From NCBI GenBank assembly GCA_035651595.1, contig DASRFJ010000207.1, positions 1-64,000 on the forward strand: a stretch of 64,000 nucleotides of DNA, written 5' to 3'. The stretch's first letter is position 1; each line of letters starts with the position of its first letter. The notes beneath the pieces are model-generated. The model searched no databases and was not told where the DNA came from. It saw nothing but the letters and a program-made list of their open reading frames with translations. The translations under genes were made by a program, and so were the position numbers. The DNA comes from JAFARZ01 sp035651595. Its GTDB lineage: Bacteria; Actinomycetota; Actinomycetes; Streptosporangiales; Streptosporangiaceae. Shown here in pieces: positions 8,252-17,039 of this stretch.

Positions 8252-9102
8252 CCGAGCTCGTCCGGGCGCCGGCCGCGCTGTCCGTGCCCGGTGACGCGCT
8301 CGCGGGCGCCGCCGCCGCCGACCGGCTCGGCGTGCGAGCCGCCGGGTTGTCGGCGGCGTCGGTATGCCTGTACCTGGCGGGAATGGCGGCCAACGACTGG
8401 GCCGATCGCGACCTGGACGCCGCCACCCGGCCCGAACGGCCGGTGCCGTCGGGCCGGGTCGCGCCGGTCACCGCCCTGCGTATCGCGGCGGCGCTCAGCG
8501 CCGCCGGGCTGACCCTGGCGGCCGCGGTCGGCGGCCGGCGCGCGCTCGCCGTGGCGGTGCCGCTGACCGGCGGCGCATGGCTGTACGACCTGCGGCTCAA
8601 GGACACCGCGGCCGGTCCCGCCGCCATGGCCGCGTGCCGCGGCCTGGACGTCCTGCTCGGTGCCAGCCTGGGAGGTGCCAGGCCGGGAAAGCAAAGACGC
8701 GCCGCAGCGATCGCGGCCGCCGTCGCCGTGCACACCGGCACGGTGACCCTCCTGTCCCGGCGGGAGGTGACCGGCGGCGGCCGGGTGCTGCCCGGCGTGA
8801 CGCTGGCCGCCACCGCGGCGCTCGGGGCGGTGACGGCCGTCGCACCCGGCAGAACCAGGCTCTCCACCGGGCTGACCGCGTGGTACGCGGCCAGCTACGG
8901 CCTTGCCCAGGCACGCGCGCTCGCCCGGCCGGACGCCGGCCGCATGCGGGCCGCGACCGCCACTGGGATCACTGTCCTGCCCGCCCTCCAGGCCGGGCTG
9001 ATCGCACGCTCGGGCACCCGCGCCGCCGCGATAGCCGGCCTGACGGTCGCCGCCGCCGCGCCGGCCGGCCGCGCGCTGGCCAAAAAGATGCCGCCGACAT
9101 GA
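8215..9102 (+). CDS. eboC: EboC-like UbiA-family prenyltransferase
   Basis: Integral membrane protein (about 295 aa, mostly Ala/Leu/Val helices). It carries both UbiA metal-diphosphate motifs: ANDWADRDLDAATRPERPVP near residue 60 (NDxxDxxxD type with the RPxRPxPSGR tail) and YDLRLKDT near 125. EboC proteins are assumed to prenylate the small molecule handled by the ebo pathway. The GTG at 8215 gives a long overlap with the cyclase; GTG at 8227 is an alternative. The stop overlaps the next ATG. Confidence 0.88.
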   Translation: MGGAVRVPDRAIAELVRAPAALSVPGDALAGAAAADRLGVRAAGLSAASVCLYLAGMAANDWADRDLDAATRPERPVPSGRVAPVTALRIAAALSAAGLTLAAAVGGRRALAVAVPLTGGAWLYDLRLKDTAAGPAAMAACRGLDVLLGASLGGARPGKQRRAAAIAAAVAVHTGTVTLLSRREVTGGGRVLPGVTLAATAALGAVTAVAPGRTRLSTGLTAWYAASYGLAQARALARPDAGRMRAATATGITVLPALQAGLIARSGTRAAAIAGLTVAAAAPAGRALAKKMPPT

Positions 9103-9950
9103 GCGTGCGCTTCGGCTACGGCACCAACGGCTTCGGCAGCCACCGGCTGGACGACGCGCTCGACGTGATCGCCGGGCTCGGCTACGCCGGCGTCGCGCTC
9201 ACGCTGGATCATCACCATCTCGACCCGTACGCGCCCGGCCTGGCCCGCCGGGTCGCCAAACTCGGCAGCCGGCTGGCGCGGCTCGGGCTCGGCCTCGTCA
9301 TCGAGACCGGCGCCCGGTACCTGCTGGACCCGTGGCGCAAGCACGCGCCCACCCTGCTCGACGACGATCCCGCGCCGCGCCTCGACCTGCTGCACCGGGC
9401 GGTCCGCATCGGCGCGGACCTGGGCGCGGAGGCCGTCTCCTGCTGGTCCGGGGTACGGCCGCGGGCCGTATCCACGACAAGAGCCTGGGACCGGCTGGTC
9501 AAGGGCTGCGACCAGGTCGCCGCCGCGGCGGACGCGGCGGGCATCCGGCTCGGCTTCGAGCCGGAGCCGGGGATGCTCGTGCGGACGATCGACGACTGGT
9601 TCGCGCTGCGCGACCGGCTCGGCGCGCCCGCCAGCTTCGGCCTCACGCTGGACATCGGGCACTGCCAGTGCGTGGAGCCGGATCCGCCCGCCGAGTGCGT
9701 GGCAAGGGCAGGCCCGCATCTAGTCAACGTGCAGATCGACGACATGCGGTGCGGTGTGCATGAGCACCTGGAACTGGGCACCGGCGAGGTCGACTTCCCC
9801 GCCGTGCTCCACGCGCTGCACACGACCGGGTACGACGGGCTGGTCGCCGTCGAGCTGCCCCGGCACGGGCACGCCGCGCCCGTGATCGCCAAGGACGCGC
9901 TCACCTTCCTGACCGCGGCCGAAGCCGAGGCGAAGGAGACCAGCGGATGA
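9099..9950 (+). CDS. Xylose-isomerase-like TIM-barrel protein (sugar phosphate isomerase/epimerase family)
   Basis: A 283-aa AP-endonuclease-2-type TIM barrel. Metal-ligand stretches are visible: GFEPEPGML near residue 150, TLDIGHCQC near 185, NVQIDDM near 210 and EHLELGTGEVDF near 223. It is separate from the EboE homologue three genes downstream, so this operon has two TIM-barrel proteins. Substrate unknown; an isomerase or epimerase acting on the sugar or cyclitol intermediate is plausible. ATGA overlap with EboC. Confidence 0.82.
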   Translation: MSVRFGYGTNGFGSHRLDDALDVIAGLGYAGVALTLDHHHLDPYAPGLARRVAKLGSRLARLGLGLVIETGARYLLDPWRKHAPTLLDDDPAPRLDLLHRAVRIGADLGAEAVSCWSGVRPRAVSTTRAWDRLVKGCDQVAAAADAAGIRLGFEPEPGMLVRTIDDWFALRDRLGAPASFGLTLDIGHCQCVEPDPPAECVARAGPHLVNVQIDDMRCGVHEHLELGTGEVDFPAVLHALHTTGYDGLVAVELPRHGHAAPVIAKDALTFLTAAEAEAKETSG

Positions 9951-10585
9951 CCGGCCGGCTACGCGAGGCGCTGCGGGACACGGTGAAGGACCCGGGCTGG
10001 CTGGCCGGTTCGCTGCGCGAGGTAGCCGAAAACCCTATCGCCGTGGCCGGGCTGTTTCCGCAAGCCGGCCGCCGGTGCGGCCGCGGGCCGCTGCCCGATG
10101 CACATCCGGAGTTCGCCGGGTGGACCGTCGATGACGCGGCCCGCGTGCTGCTGCTGACCGCGCTGCCGCTGACCGGCCCGGCGCTGATCGAGCAGGTCCG
10201 CGCGCTCTACCGGCACGGCGACCCGGCCGAGAAACGCGCGGTGCTTCGCGCGCTGCCCTACCTGGACATCGCGGACGCCGGGGCGGCGCTATTGCACGAC
10301 GCGATCCGCACCAACGACCCCCGGCTGGTCGCCGCGGCCATGGGCCGGTACGCCCGGCATCTGGACGACGAGACCTGGCGGCAAGCGGTGCTGAAGTGCG
10401 TGTTCATGGAGATCCCGCTCAAGGTGGTGGCGGGCCTTGCCGCACGGGCCGACCTGGAGCTGGGGCGGATGCTGGCCGGCCTGGCCGACGAGCGGCACGC
10501 GGCGGGAAGGACGATCCCGGCCGACGCCGCCGCCCTGCTGGCGGGGATAGGCGATGGCGACCAGAACGAAAGAAAGGCTCCCTGA
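9947..10585 (+). CDS. eboA: EboA-family protein
   Basis: Helical 212-aa protein with the conserved EboA stretch RTNDPRLVAAAMGRYARHL near residue 120 followed by WRQAVLKCVFMEIPL. EboA has no known biochemical activity and defines the ebo cluster, which in the cyanobacterium Nostoc is needed to move the scytonemin precursor to the periplasm (published knowledge). It is coupled to neighbours on both sides by 4-nt overlaps. Confidence 0.88.
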   Translation: MTGRLREALRDTVKDPGWLAGSLREVAENPIAVAGLFPQAGRRCGRGPLPDAHPEFAGWTVDDAARVLLLTALPLTGPALIEQVRALYRHGDPAEKRAVLRALPYLDIADAGAALLHDAIRTNDPRLVAAAMGRYARHLDDETWRQAVLKCVFMEIPLKVVAGLAARADLELGRMLAGLADERHAAGRTIPADAAALLAGIGDGDQNERKAP

Positions 10586-11436
10586 TGCGGATTTTCGACC
10601 CGCACATCCACATGAGTTCCCGCACCACCGACGACTACGAGCGGATGGCCGCCGCCGGCGTGCGGGCGCTCGTCGAGCCGGCCTTCTGGATCGGGCAGCC
10701 GCGGTCGAACGTGGGCTCGTTCATCGACTACTTCGACTCGCTGATCGGCTGGGAGCCGTTCCGGGCCAGCCAGTTCGGCATCCGGCACCACTGCGCGATC
10801 GCGCTCAACCCGAAAGAGGCCAACGACCCGCGCTGCCGGGAGGTCATCAAGATCCTGCCGCACTACCTGGCCAAGGACGGTGTGGTCGCGGTGGGCGAGG
10901 TCGGCTACGACTCGATGACCCCGGACGAGGACGAGGTATTCGCCGCCCAGCTGGCACTGGCCGTTGATCACGGCCTGCCGGCTCTCGTGCACACCCCGCA
11001 CCGGGACAAGCAGCGCGGCACCCAGCGTTCGCTCGACGTGGTGAAGGAGTCCGGCATCGATCCCGGCCGGGTGGTGATCGACCACCTCAACGAGGTGACC
11101 GTGGCCATGGTGGCGGACAGCGGCTGCTGGATGGGGTTCTCGATCTACCCCGTGACCAAGATGTCGCCGCCACGGATGGCCAGCCTCCTGCATCGCTACG
11201 GCACGGCGCGGATGCTGGTGAACTCCGCGGCCGACTGGGGCCGCAGCGACCCCCTGCTGACGCTGCGGACGGCGGAGGCCATGCGCGCGGCCGGATTCGG
11301 CGACGATGACGTCGACCGGGTGCTGTGGCAGAACCCGGTGGAGTTCTACGCCCAGTCCGGTCGCTTGGACCTCGCCGCCGCAACGCCGGGAACGCCCGCC
11401 TACAGCGGCAACTCGATCGTGCGCGGCGGGTCCTGA
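10585..11436 (+). CDS. eboB: EboB-like TatD-family metal-dependent hydrolase
   Basis: Amidohydrolase-fold protein of 283 aa beginning MRIFDPHIHM, where HIH is the usual metal-binding pair. Further ligands are seen at VGEVGYDS (Glu near residue 113), LVHTPHR near 135, VIDHLNE near 160 and NSAADWG near 215. TatD relatives act as phosphodiesterases or lactonases; for EboB the substrate is unknown. The start is set by TGATG overlap with eboA and the HIH motif position. Confidence 0.9.
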   Translation: MRIFDPHIHMSSRTTDDYERMAAAGVRALVEPAFWIGQPRSNVGSFIDYFDSLIGWEPFRASQFGIRHHCAIALNPKEANDPRCREVIKILPHYLAKDGVVAVGEVGYDSMTPDEDEVFAAQLALAVDHGLPALVHTPHRDKQRGTQRSLDVVKESGIDPGRVVIDHLNEVTVAMVADSGCWMGFSIYPVTKMSPPRMASLLHRYGTARMLVNSAADWGRSDPLLTLRTAEAMRAAGFGDDDVDRVLWQNPVEFYAQSGRLDLAAATPGTPAYSGNSIVRGGS

Positions 11437-12596
11437 TGCGGCTGCGGCACCGCGACGGGCAGGTGATTCACCTCGGGTACTGCACCAACGTGCATCCCGC
11501 CGAAGACCTGCCCGGCATCGTGCGGCAGCTCGACAGCTACGCGGTGGCGGTGCGCAAGCTGCTGTCCGCCGACGTGCTCGGTGTCGGGCTGTGGCTGCCC
11601 GCGCCGGCCGCCGCCGGACTCGCCGCCGATCCCGCCGAAGTGGCCCGGCTGCGCCGCGAGATCGCCGCGCGCGGGCTGGAGGTCGTCACGCTCAACGGCT
11701 TCCCCTACCAGTCATTTCACGCCCCGGTGGTCAAGCGGGCCGTCTACCAGCCCGACTGGCTCACCGCCGAACGGCTGGACTATACGGTCAACCTCGCCCG
11801 GGTGCTTGCCGGGCTGCTCCCGGACGACGCTGCCCGCGGCTCGGTGTCCACGCTGCCGCTGGGCTGGCGTACCCATTGGTCTGAACGACGTTCCTTGGCG
11901 GTCCGGGATCAGCTTGCCGTCCTGGCGGGACGGCTCGCGGAGGTGCGTGCCGCGTTCGGCCGGCTCGTTCGGGTCGGTATAGAACCTGAGCCCGGCTGCG
12001 TCGTAGAGTCGACCGCCCAAGCGGTAGCCGAGCTGACCGGCGTGGACACCGAGTACATCGGTGTGTGCCTGGACCTGGCCCACCTCGCCTGCGCCTGGGA
12101 GGAGCCGGCGCCCGCGCTGGCCCGGCTCGCCGCGGCCGGGCTGCCGGTGGTCAAGGTCCAGGTGTCCGCCGCGCTCGCCGCGCCGCGGCCGGAGGAGCCA
12201 GGCACGGCGGCCGCGCTGCGCGAGTACGCCGAACCGCGGTTCCTGCACCAGACCCGCGGTCCCGGCGGGCAGGCCGCGGACGACCTGGCCGAAGCACTCG
12301 AGGCCGGCCTGCCCGGGCCGTGGCGAGTGCACTACCACGTGCCGGTGCACGCGGCGCCGCGGTCCCCGCTGCGGTCGACCGCCGACGTGCTGCACGACGC
12401 GATGACCGCGCTGGCGGGCGGGCCGGCGGCGGCCTGCGACCACTTCGAGGTGGAGACGTACACCTGGCAGGTGCTGCCGCAGGCGCCCGCGACACCGGCC
12501 GAACTGGTCCGCGGCCTCGCCTCCGAGCTGCGGTTCACCAGGGACGAGATGCTCGCCCTCGGCCTGTCCTCACGGGTCGTGGCGGAGGCCCGGTGA
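11436..12596 (+). CDS. eboE: EboE-family TIM-barrel protein
   Basis: A 386-aa xylose-isomerase-like protein opening with HLGYCTNVHPAEDL, the typical EboE start, then LNGFPYQSFH near residue 88, VGIEPEPGC near 185, VCLDLAHLACA near 210 and FEVETYTW near 345. Described elsewhere as a metabolite-traffic protein without assigned catalysis. Start by TGATG overlap with eboB; the stop overlaps the GTG of eboF. Confidence 0.9.
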   Translation: MRLRHRDGQVIHLGYCTNVHPAEDLPGIVRQLDSYAVAVRKLLSADVLGVGLWLPAPAAAGLAADPAEVARLRREIAARGLEVVTLNGFPYQSFHAPVVKRAVYQPDWLTAERLDYTVNLARVLAGLLPDDAARGSVSTLPLGWRTHWSERRSLAVRDQLAVLAGRLAEVRAAFGRLVRVGIEPEPGCVVESTAQAVAELTGVDTEYIGVCLDLAHLACAWEEPAPALARLAAAGLPVVKVQVSAALAAPRPEEPGTAAALREYAEPRFLHQTRGPGGQAADDLAEALEAGLPGPWRVHYHVPVHAAPRSPLRSTADVLHDAMTALAGGPAAACDHFEVETYTWQVLPQAPATPAELVRGLASELRFTRDEMLALGLSSRVVAEAR

Positions 12597-14596
12597 CGCC
12601 GGTCGTCGTCCTCGACGTGGCGGGGCTCACCCCGCGGCTGCTCACGCACATGCCGCGGCTGGCCGCGGTGGGCTGGTCGGCCCCGCTGGCCACTGTCTTG
12701 CCGGCCGTCACCTGCTCGGTGCAGGCCACGCTGCTCACCGGCGCGCTGCCGCGCGAGCACGGCATCGTCGGCAACGGCTGGTACTTCCGCGACCTCGGCG
12801 AGGTGCTGCTATGGCGGCAGCACAACGCGCTGGTGGGCGGCGACAAGCTGTGGGACGCCGCGCGGCGCGCGCGTCCCGGGTACACGGTGGCCAACGTGTG
12901 CTGGTGGTACGCGATGGGCGCCAGCGTCGACTGGACGGTGACGCCGCGGCCGGTCTATCACGCCGATGGCCGCAAGGAACCGGACTGCTACACCGACCCG
13001 CCCGGTCTGCGCGACCGGCTCACCGCTTCGCTCGGCACGTTCCCGCTGTTCCGCTACTGGGGCCCCGGTGCCGGGATCGCGTCGTCGGAGTGGATCTGCC
13101 GGGCCGCTGAGCGCGTCATGGCGTGGCACGATCCGGACCTGACGCTGGTATACGTGCCGCATCTCGACTACGACCTCCAGCGGTTCGGCCCCGACGCGCC
13201 GGCGGCCGCGACCGCTGCCCGGTCCTTGGACGCGGTGCTCGCGCCGCTGCTCGACGCTTGCCTGGCGCGGGGCGCGACCGTGGTGGCGCTGTCGGAGTAC
13301 GGCATCACCCCGGCGCGCCGCCCGGTGCACGTCAACCGGGCGTTGCGCGGGGCGGGCCTGCTGCGGGTTTACGCCCAGGCCGGGATGGAGTACCTGGACC
13401 CGTGGACGTCCCGCGCGTTCGCCGTGGCCGACCACCAGGTCGCCCACGTCTACGTGGCCGATCCCGGTGACCTCGCCGCCGCCCGTTCGGTGTGCGCCGG
13501 GCTGCCCGGGGTCGCGTCGGTGCTGGACGGTGCCGGCAAGGCGGCGTGCGGCCTCGACCATCCCCGGGCCGGTGAACTCGTGCTGGTCGCCGAGCCGGAC
13601 GCGTGGTTCACGTATTACTACTGGCTGGACGACCAGCGGGCGCCGGACTTCGCCCGGCTGGTGGAGATCCACCGTAAGCCCGGCTACGACCCCGCCGAGT
13701 TGTTCCTCGACCCCGGTCGGCCGCCCGGCGCGGTCAGGCGCCGGGCCGCGGTCGCGCTGGCCCGCAAGAAGCTGGGCATGCGGTACCTGATGAACGTGGT
13801 CGGCCTCGACCCGGGCGCTCTGGCGGTGCACGGTTCGCACGGCCGGCTGCCCGCCAGCCCCGCCGACGGCCCGGTCCTGCTGTGCTCGGATGCGCGGGCA
13901 GCCCGCGCTAGCTGCGCCGCGACCGAGGTGAAAGCCCTCCTGCTAGAGCTGGCCGGCCTAGCCTTACGTCGGGGTGCGTCGGGGGTGCGTCGGGGTGCGC
14001 CGGGGTGCCCTGGGGGTGCGTGGCCCACGAACCCCCCTGGGCGATCAGACGTTCGCGCCGCGGGGCAGGGCGGCGACCAGCGGGTGATCGCGGCCGACCC
14101 GGCCGGTCCCGGCCGCGCCGCCGGGCGAGCCAAGCTCGGCGAAGAACTCGGCGTTGATCTCCTGGTACCCGGCGAGCTTGGCGGGCAGGTCGTCCTCGTA
14201 GTAGATCGCCTCGACCGGGCAGGCCGGCTCGCAGGCACCGCAGTCCACGCATTCGTCCGGGTGGATATAGAGCTGGCGGTCACCCTCGTAGATGCAGTCC
14301 ACGGGGCATTCCTCGATACAGGACTTGTCCAGCACGTCGGTGCATGGCTGGGCTATGACGTAGGTCATCGGGCACTCCGCACGGTCGAGTATTCGCGTGC
14401 CACGACCGCGGAGCAGAAGCCGCCCCGGCCGCGGCTGAGCACGAGTGCCGCGCGGACCGGCAGGCTCCTGGCCTCGCGTACCAGGTCGATGCGGTACCGC
14501 TCCGGCACGTCGCGCACGTTCACCGTCGGCGGGATCTGGTCGTGGGTGATGGCAAGCAGCGCCGTCGCCAGGTCCAGCGCGGCACCGCCCGCGTAG
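12593..14596 (+). CDS. eboF: EboF-like alkaline-phosphatase-superfamily protein with run-on C-terminus
   Basis: Type I phosphodiesterase/nucleotide-pyrophosphatase fold, the last ebo gene. The nucleophile region PAVTCSVQATLLTGALPREH near residue 38, VYVPHLDYDLQRFGP near 183, ALSEYGITP near 230 and the HGSHGRLP metal site near 420 are all present. Homology ends near residue 457 (about 13965), after VKALLLELAGL. The frame then stays open for about 210 more codons through a tandem repeat, antisense to the ferredoxin and CLF genes. That tail, which holds a TTA codon at 13964, is probably not functional protein. Loss of the native stop by repeat expansion or an indel is likely. Confidence 0.8.
   Translation: MTPVVVLDVAGLTPRLLTHMPRLAAVGWSAPLATVLPAVTCSVQATLLTGALPREHGIVGNGWYFRDLGEVLLWRQHNALVGGDKLWDAARRARPGYTVANVCWWYAMGASVDWTVTPRPVYHADGRKEPDCYTDPPGLRDRLTASLGTFPLFRYWGPGAGIASSEWICRAAERVMAWHDPDLTLVYVPHLDYDLQRFGPDAPAAATAARSLDAVLAPLLDACLARGATVVALSEYGITPARRPVHVNRALRGAGLLRVYAQAGMEYLDPWTSRAFAVADHQVAHVYVADPGDLAAARSVCAGLPGVASVLDGAGKAACGLDHPRAGELVLVAEPDAWFTYYYWLDDQRAPDFARLVEIHRKPGYDPAELFLDPGRPPGAVRRRAAVALARKKLGMRYLMNVVGLDPGALAVHGSHGRLPASPADGPVLLCSDARAARASCAATEVKALLLELAGLALRRGASGVRRGAPGCPGGAWPTNPPGRSDVRAAGQGGDQRVIAADPAGPGRAAGRAKLGEELGVDLLVPGELGGQVVLVVDRLDRAGRLAGTAVHAFVRVDIELAVTLVDAVHGAFLDTGLVQHVGAWLGYDVGHRALRTVEYSRATTAEQKPPRPRLSTSAARTGRLLASRTRSMRYRSGTSRTFTVGGIWSWVMASSAVARSSAAPPA
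13973..14033. repeat. About 10-bp GGGGTGCGTC minisatellite at the eboF 3' end
   Basis: Five imperfect units of 10-11 bp related to CGGGGTGCGT run in tandem immediately after the conserved end of EboF and before the convergent ferredoxin gene. The eboF frame passes through without a stop. Confidence 0.75.
14045..14368 (-). CDS. Seven-iron (3Fe-4S/4Fe-4S) ferredoxin, FdxA-like
   Basis: A 107-aa ferredoxin starting MTYVIAQPCTDVLDKSCIEE, followed by CPVDCIYEG and CVDCGACEPACPVEA, the arrangement of actinobacterial 7Fe ferredoxins. Its start overlaps the CLF stop (ATGA), so it is cotranscribed with KSalpha-CLF, where an ACP gene would normally stand. Probably an electron donor for an oxygenase or for the hydrazine branch; the partner is unknown. 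Confidence 0.9.
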   Translation of the reverse strand: MTYVIAQPCTDVLDKSCIEECPVDCIYEGDRQLYIHPDECVDCGACEPACPVEAIYYEDDLPAKLAGYQEINAEFFAELGSPGGAAGTGRVGRDHPLVAALPRGANV

Positions 14597-15591
14597 AGGC
14601 GGCCGGTCATCGTCTTCGGCGCGGTCACCGGGACGCCGTGCGGTCCGAACAGCTCCGCGATCACCCGCGCCTCGGTCTCGTCGAGGGCCGGCTGCCCGGC
14701 GGCATCGGCGAACACGACGTCGATGTCCGCGGCGGTCATGCCCGCGTCGGCGAGCGCGAGCGCGGCGGCCCGGCCGAGGGCGGGCGCGCTGTCCTCCCGG
14801 CGGGAGCCGAACGTCGCCGCGTAGCCGGCGATCTCGCCGTAACACCGCGCCGCGCCCCGCTGTGCCGCCGACTCGGCGGTCTCCAGCACGAGCAGCGCCC
14901 CGCCCTCACCGGGGACGTGCCCGCACGCGCTGGCGTCGAAGGGCAGGTACGCGCTCGCCGGGTCGTCTCGCTCGCTCAGCTGTCCCGCCACCAGGTGAGC
15001 GACCCAGGCCCAGGGGCACAGCGAGCTGTCGATGCCGCCGGTGACCGCTACCCGGCTCCCTTTCCTGAGCTGCCGCCGCGCATGGCCGACCGCGTCCAGT
15101 CCGCTGGACTGCTCGGTGACGATGACGGCGCCCGGGCCCCGCATGCCGTGGCGGATCGAGATCTGCCCGGTGTTCACGGCGTAGAACCAGGCGAACGACT
15201 GATAGGTGCTGACGTGATCGGGGCCCAGACCCCACAGCTTCTGTAGTTCGCGCTGGCCGAAGTCGTAGCCACCCGCGGTCGCGCCGGTGACCACCGCCAT
15301 CTCGTACTCCGGCAGCTCGGCGGGGCGCACGCCGGCATCGGCAAGCGCCCATTCGGCGGCCACCAGGGACATCCTGGTCATGTGGTCGGTCTGCGGCATC
15401 AGCCGGGTGGGCAGGAGTTCGGCGGGCTCGAAGTCACGCACCTCGCCAGCCAGCCTGACCCGGTACTTGGCGGCGTCGAACCGGGTGATGGGGGAGATCC
15501 CCCGCGTGCCGCCGAGGGCGGCGTCCCAGTACGGACCGACGCCGGAGCCGATCGGCGAGGCGATGCCGATGCCGGTCACCAGCGCGGTCAT
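14365..15591 (-). CDS. Type II PKS chain-length factor (KSbeta)
   Basis: Partner of KSalpha in the minimal PKS. This 408-aa thiolase-fold protein has Gln161 in VTEQSSGLDAVGHA where KSalpha has Cys, the hallmark of CLF, which sets polyketide length. ATG at 15591 overlaps the KSalpha stop (ATGA) for translational coupling. The chain length cannot be read reliably by eye; the angucycline-type accessory genes suggest a decaketide-size cavity (inference). Confidence 0.94.
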   Translation of the reverse strand: MTALVTGIGIASPIGSGVGPYWDAALGGTRGISPITRFDAAKYRVRLAGEVRDFEPAELLPTRLMPQTDHMTRMSLVAAEWALADAGVRPAELPEYEMAVVTGATAGGYDFGQRELQKLWGLGPDHVSTYQSFAWFYAVNTGQISIRHGMRGPGAVIVTEQSSGLDAVGHARRQLRKGSRVAVTGGIDSSLCPWAWVAHLVAGQLSERDDPASAYLPFDASACGHVPGEGGALLVLETAESAAQRGAARCYGEIAGYAATFGSRREDSAPALGRAAALALADAGMTAADIDVVFADAAGQPALDETEARVIAELFGPHGVPVTAPKTMTGRLYAGGAALDLATALLAITHDQIPPTVNVRDVPERYRIDLVREARSLPVRAALVLSRGRGGFCSAVVAREYSTVRSAR

Positions 15592-16865
15592 CGGCCGCAC
15601 GCCTCGGTGTGCCGGAGCACCATCGCGCTCTGGAAGCCGCCGAACCCGCTGCCGACCGTGAGCGCGGTGCGCACCTCCTGCTCCCTGGCCACCAGCGGCA
15701 CGTAGTCGAGGTCGCATTCCGGGTCGGGCTCGTGCAGGTTCGCGGTCGGCGCGATGATGCCCTCGTTCAGGGCGAGCAGGCAGCCGACGATTTCCAGCGA
15801 GCCGATCGCGCCGAGCGAGTGCCCGATCATCGACTTGAAGGCGCTCACCGGCGTCCGGTACGCGTGCTCGCCGAGGCTGCGCTTGAACGCCGCGGTCTCG
15901 TGGCGGTCGTTCTGCTTGGTACCCGAGCCGTGCGCGTTGATGTAGTCCACCGCGGTCGGATCGGCCCTGGCCTCGTCGAGCGCGATCCGGATGGCCTCCG
16001 CCATCTCGCGGCCGTCGGGCTTCAGGCCCGTCATGTGATAGGCGTTGCACCGGGACGCGTAGCCGCTCACCTCGGCGTAGATACGCGCGCCGCGGCGCCT
16101 GGCGTGCTCGAGTTCCTCGAGGATGAGCACCGCCGCACCCTCGCCGAGCACCAGGCCGTCCCTGGTCCGGTCGAACGGACGGCACGCGTGTTCGGCGTCG
16201 TCGTTGCGTCGCGAACTGGCGCGGATCACGTCGAAGCACACGGTCGTGATCGGCGACAGCGGCGCGTCGCTGGCACCGGAGATCACGACGTCGGACGAGC
16301 CGTCGGTGATGAGGTCCGCCGCGTACCCGACCGCGTCGATGCCGGAGGTGCATCCGGTCGAGACGACGCTCGCCGGGCCTTCGGCGCCGGCCAGGATGGC
16401 GAGTTCGGCCGCCATCGAGCTCGGGACAAAGGAGTCGTACAGGTGGGGCCAGGTGTACTCGGGGTCGACGAGCCACTTGTCGCCGCCGTCGCTGCTGACC
16501 ACGTACTCGCGTTCCAGCGTCGTGGTGCAGCCGACCGCGCTGCCGAACGCGACACCCGTCCTGACCGGGTCGATCCGGTCGAACTCCAGGCCCGAGTCGT
16601 CCAGGGCCTCGCGCGCGGCGACGACCGCGAACTGGGCGGCGCGGTCCAGCCGGCGTGTCTCCTGCGGGCTCAGGCCCTGAAGCACCGGGTCGAAGTCGCA
16701 TTCCGCCGCGATCTGCGACCGGTAACGCGAGGCGTCGAATTGCGTAATACGCCGGGTGGCGGTCCGTCCCGCGGCGAGCAGGTCCCAGAATTCCTTTGCG
16801 CCAATCGCACCCGGGGCGACCGTTCCGACTCCGGTGATGACAGCGCGCCGATCCGAAAATGACAA
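15588..16865 (-). CDS. Type II PKS ketosynthase alpha
   Basis: Condensing subunit of the minimal PKS. From a TTG start at 16865 (preceded by AGAAGG at proper spacing) it has 425 aa and begins MSFSDRRAVITGVGTVAPG. The active-site Cys172 lies in VVSTGCTSGIDAVGYA; the catalytic histidines are in INAHGSGTKQNDRHE and SMIGHSLGAIGS. No in-frame ATG fits, so a longer start is unlikely. It is first of three coupled minus-strand genes and divergent from the ScyD-like gene, with a 174-nt shared promoter region. Confidence 0.95.
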   Translation of the reverse strand: MSFSDRRAVITGVGTVAPGAIGAKEFWDLLAAGRTATRRITQFDASRYRSQIAAECDFDPVLQGLSPQETRRLDRAAQFAVVAAREALDDSGLEFDRIDPVRTGVAFGSAVGCTTTLEREYVVSSDGGDKWLVDPEYTWPHLYDSFVPSSMAAELAILAGAEGPASVVSTGCTSGIDAVGYAADLITDGSSDVVISGASDAPLSPITTVCFDVIRASSRRNDDAEHACRPFDRTRDGLVLGEGAAVLILEELEHARRRGARIYAEVSGYASRCNAYHMTGLKPDGREMAEAIRIALDEARADPTAVDYINAHGSGTKQNDRHETAAFKRSLGEHAYRTPVSAFKSMIGHSLGAIGSLEIVGCLLALNEGIIAPTANLHEPDPECDLDYVPLVAREQEVRTALTVGSGFGGFQSAMVLRHTEACGR

Positions 16866-17039
16866 TGTGAGCGCCCTTCTCGCATGCGTCCAGCAATGCG
16901 TTCCAAACTGCCAGTGATCGCTAGCGGTGGCCTGGAGCCTCGCTGGGACCGAGGTCGAGCCGGACTTTGCGTCACTGGCCTTTCGCGGCCGAAGGCCGGA
17001 ACCTGGGGAAACGTTCACTCTCTCAGGAAGGTGAGGAAA

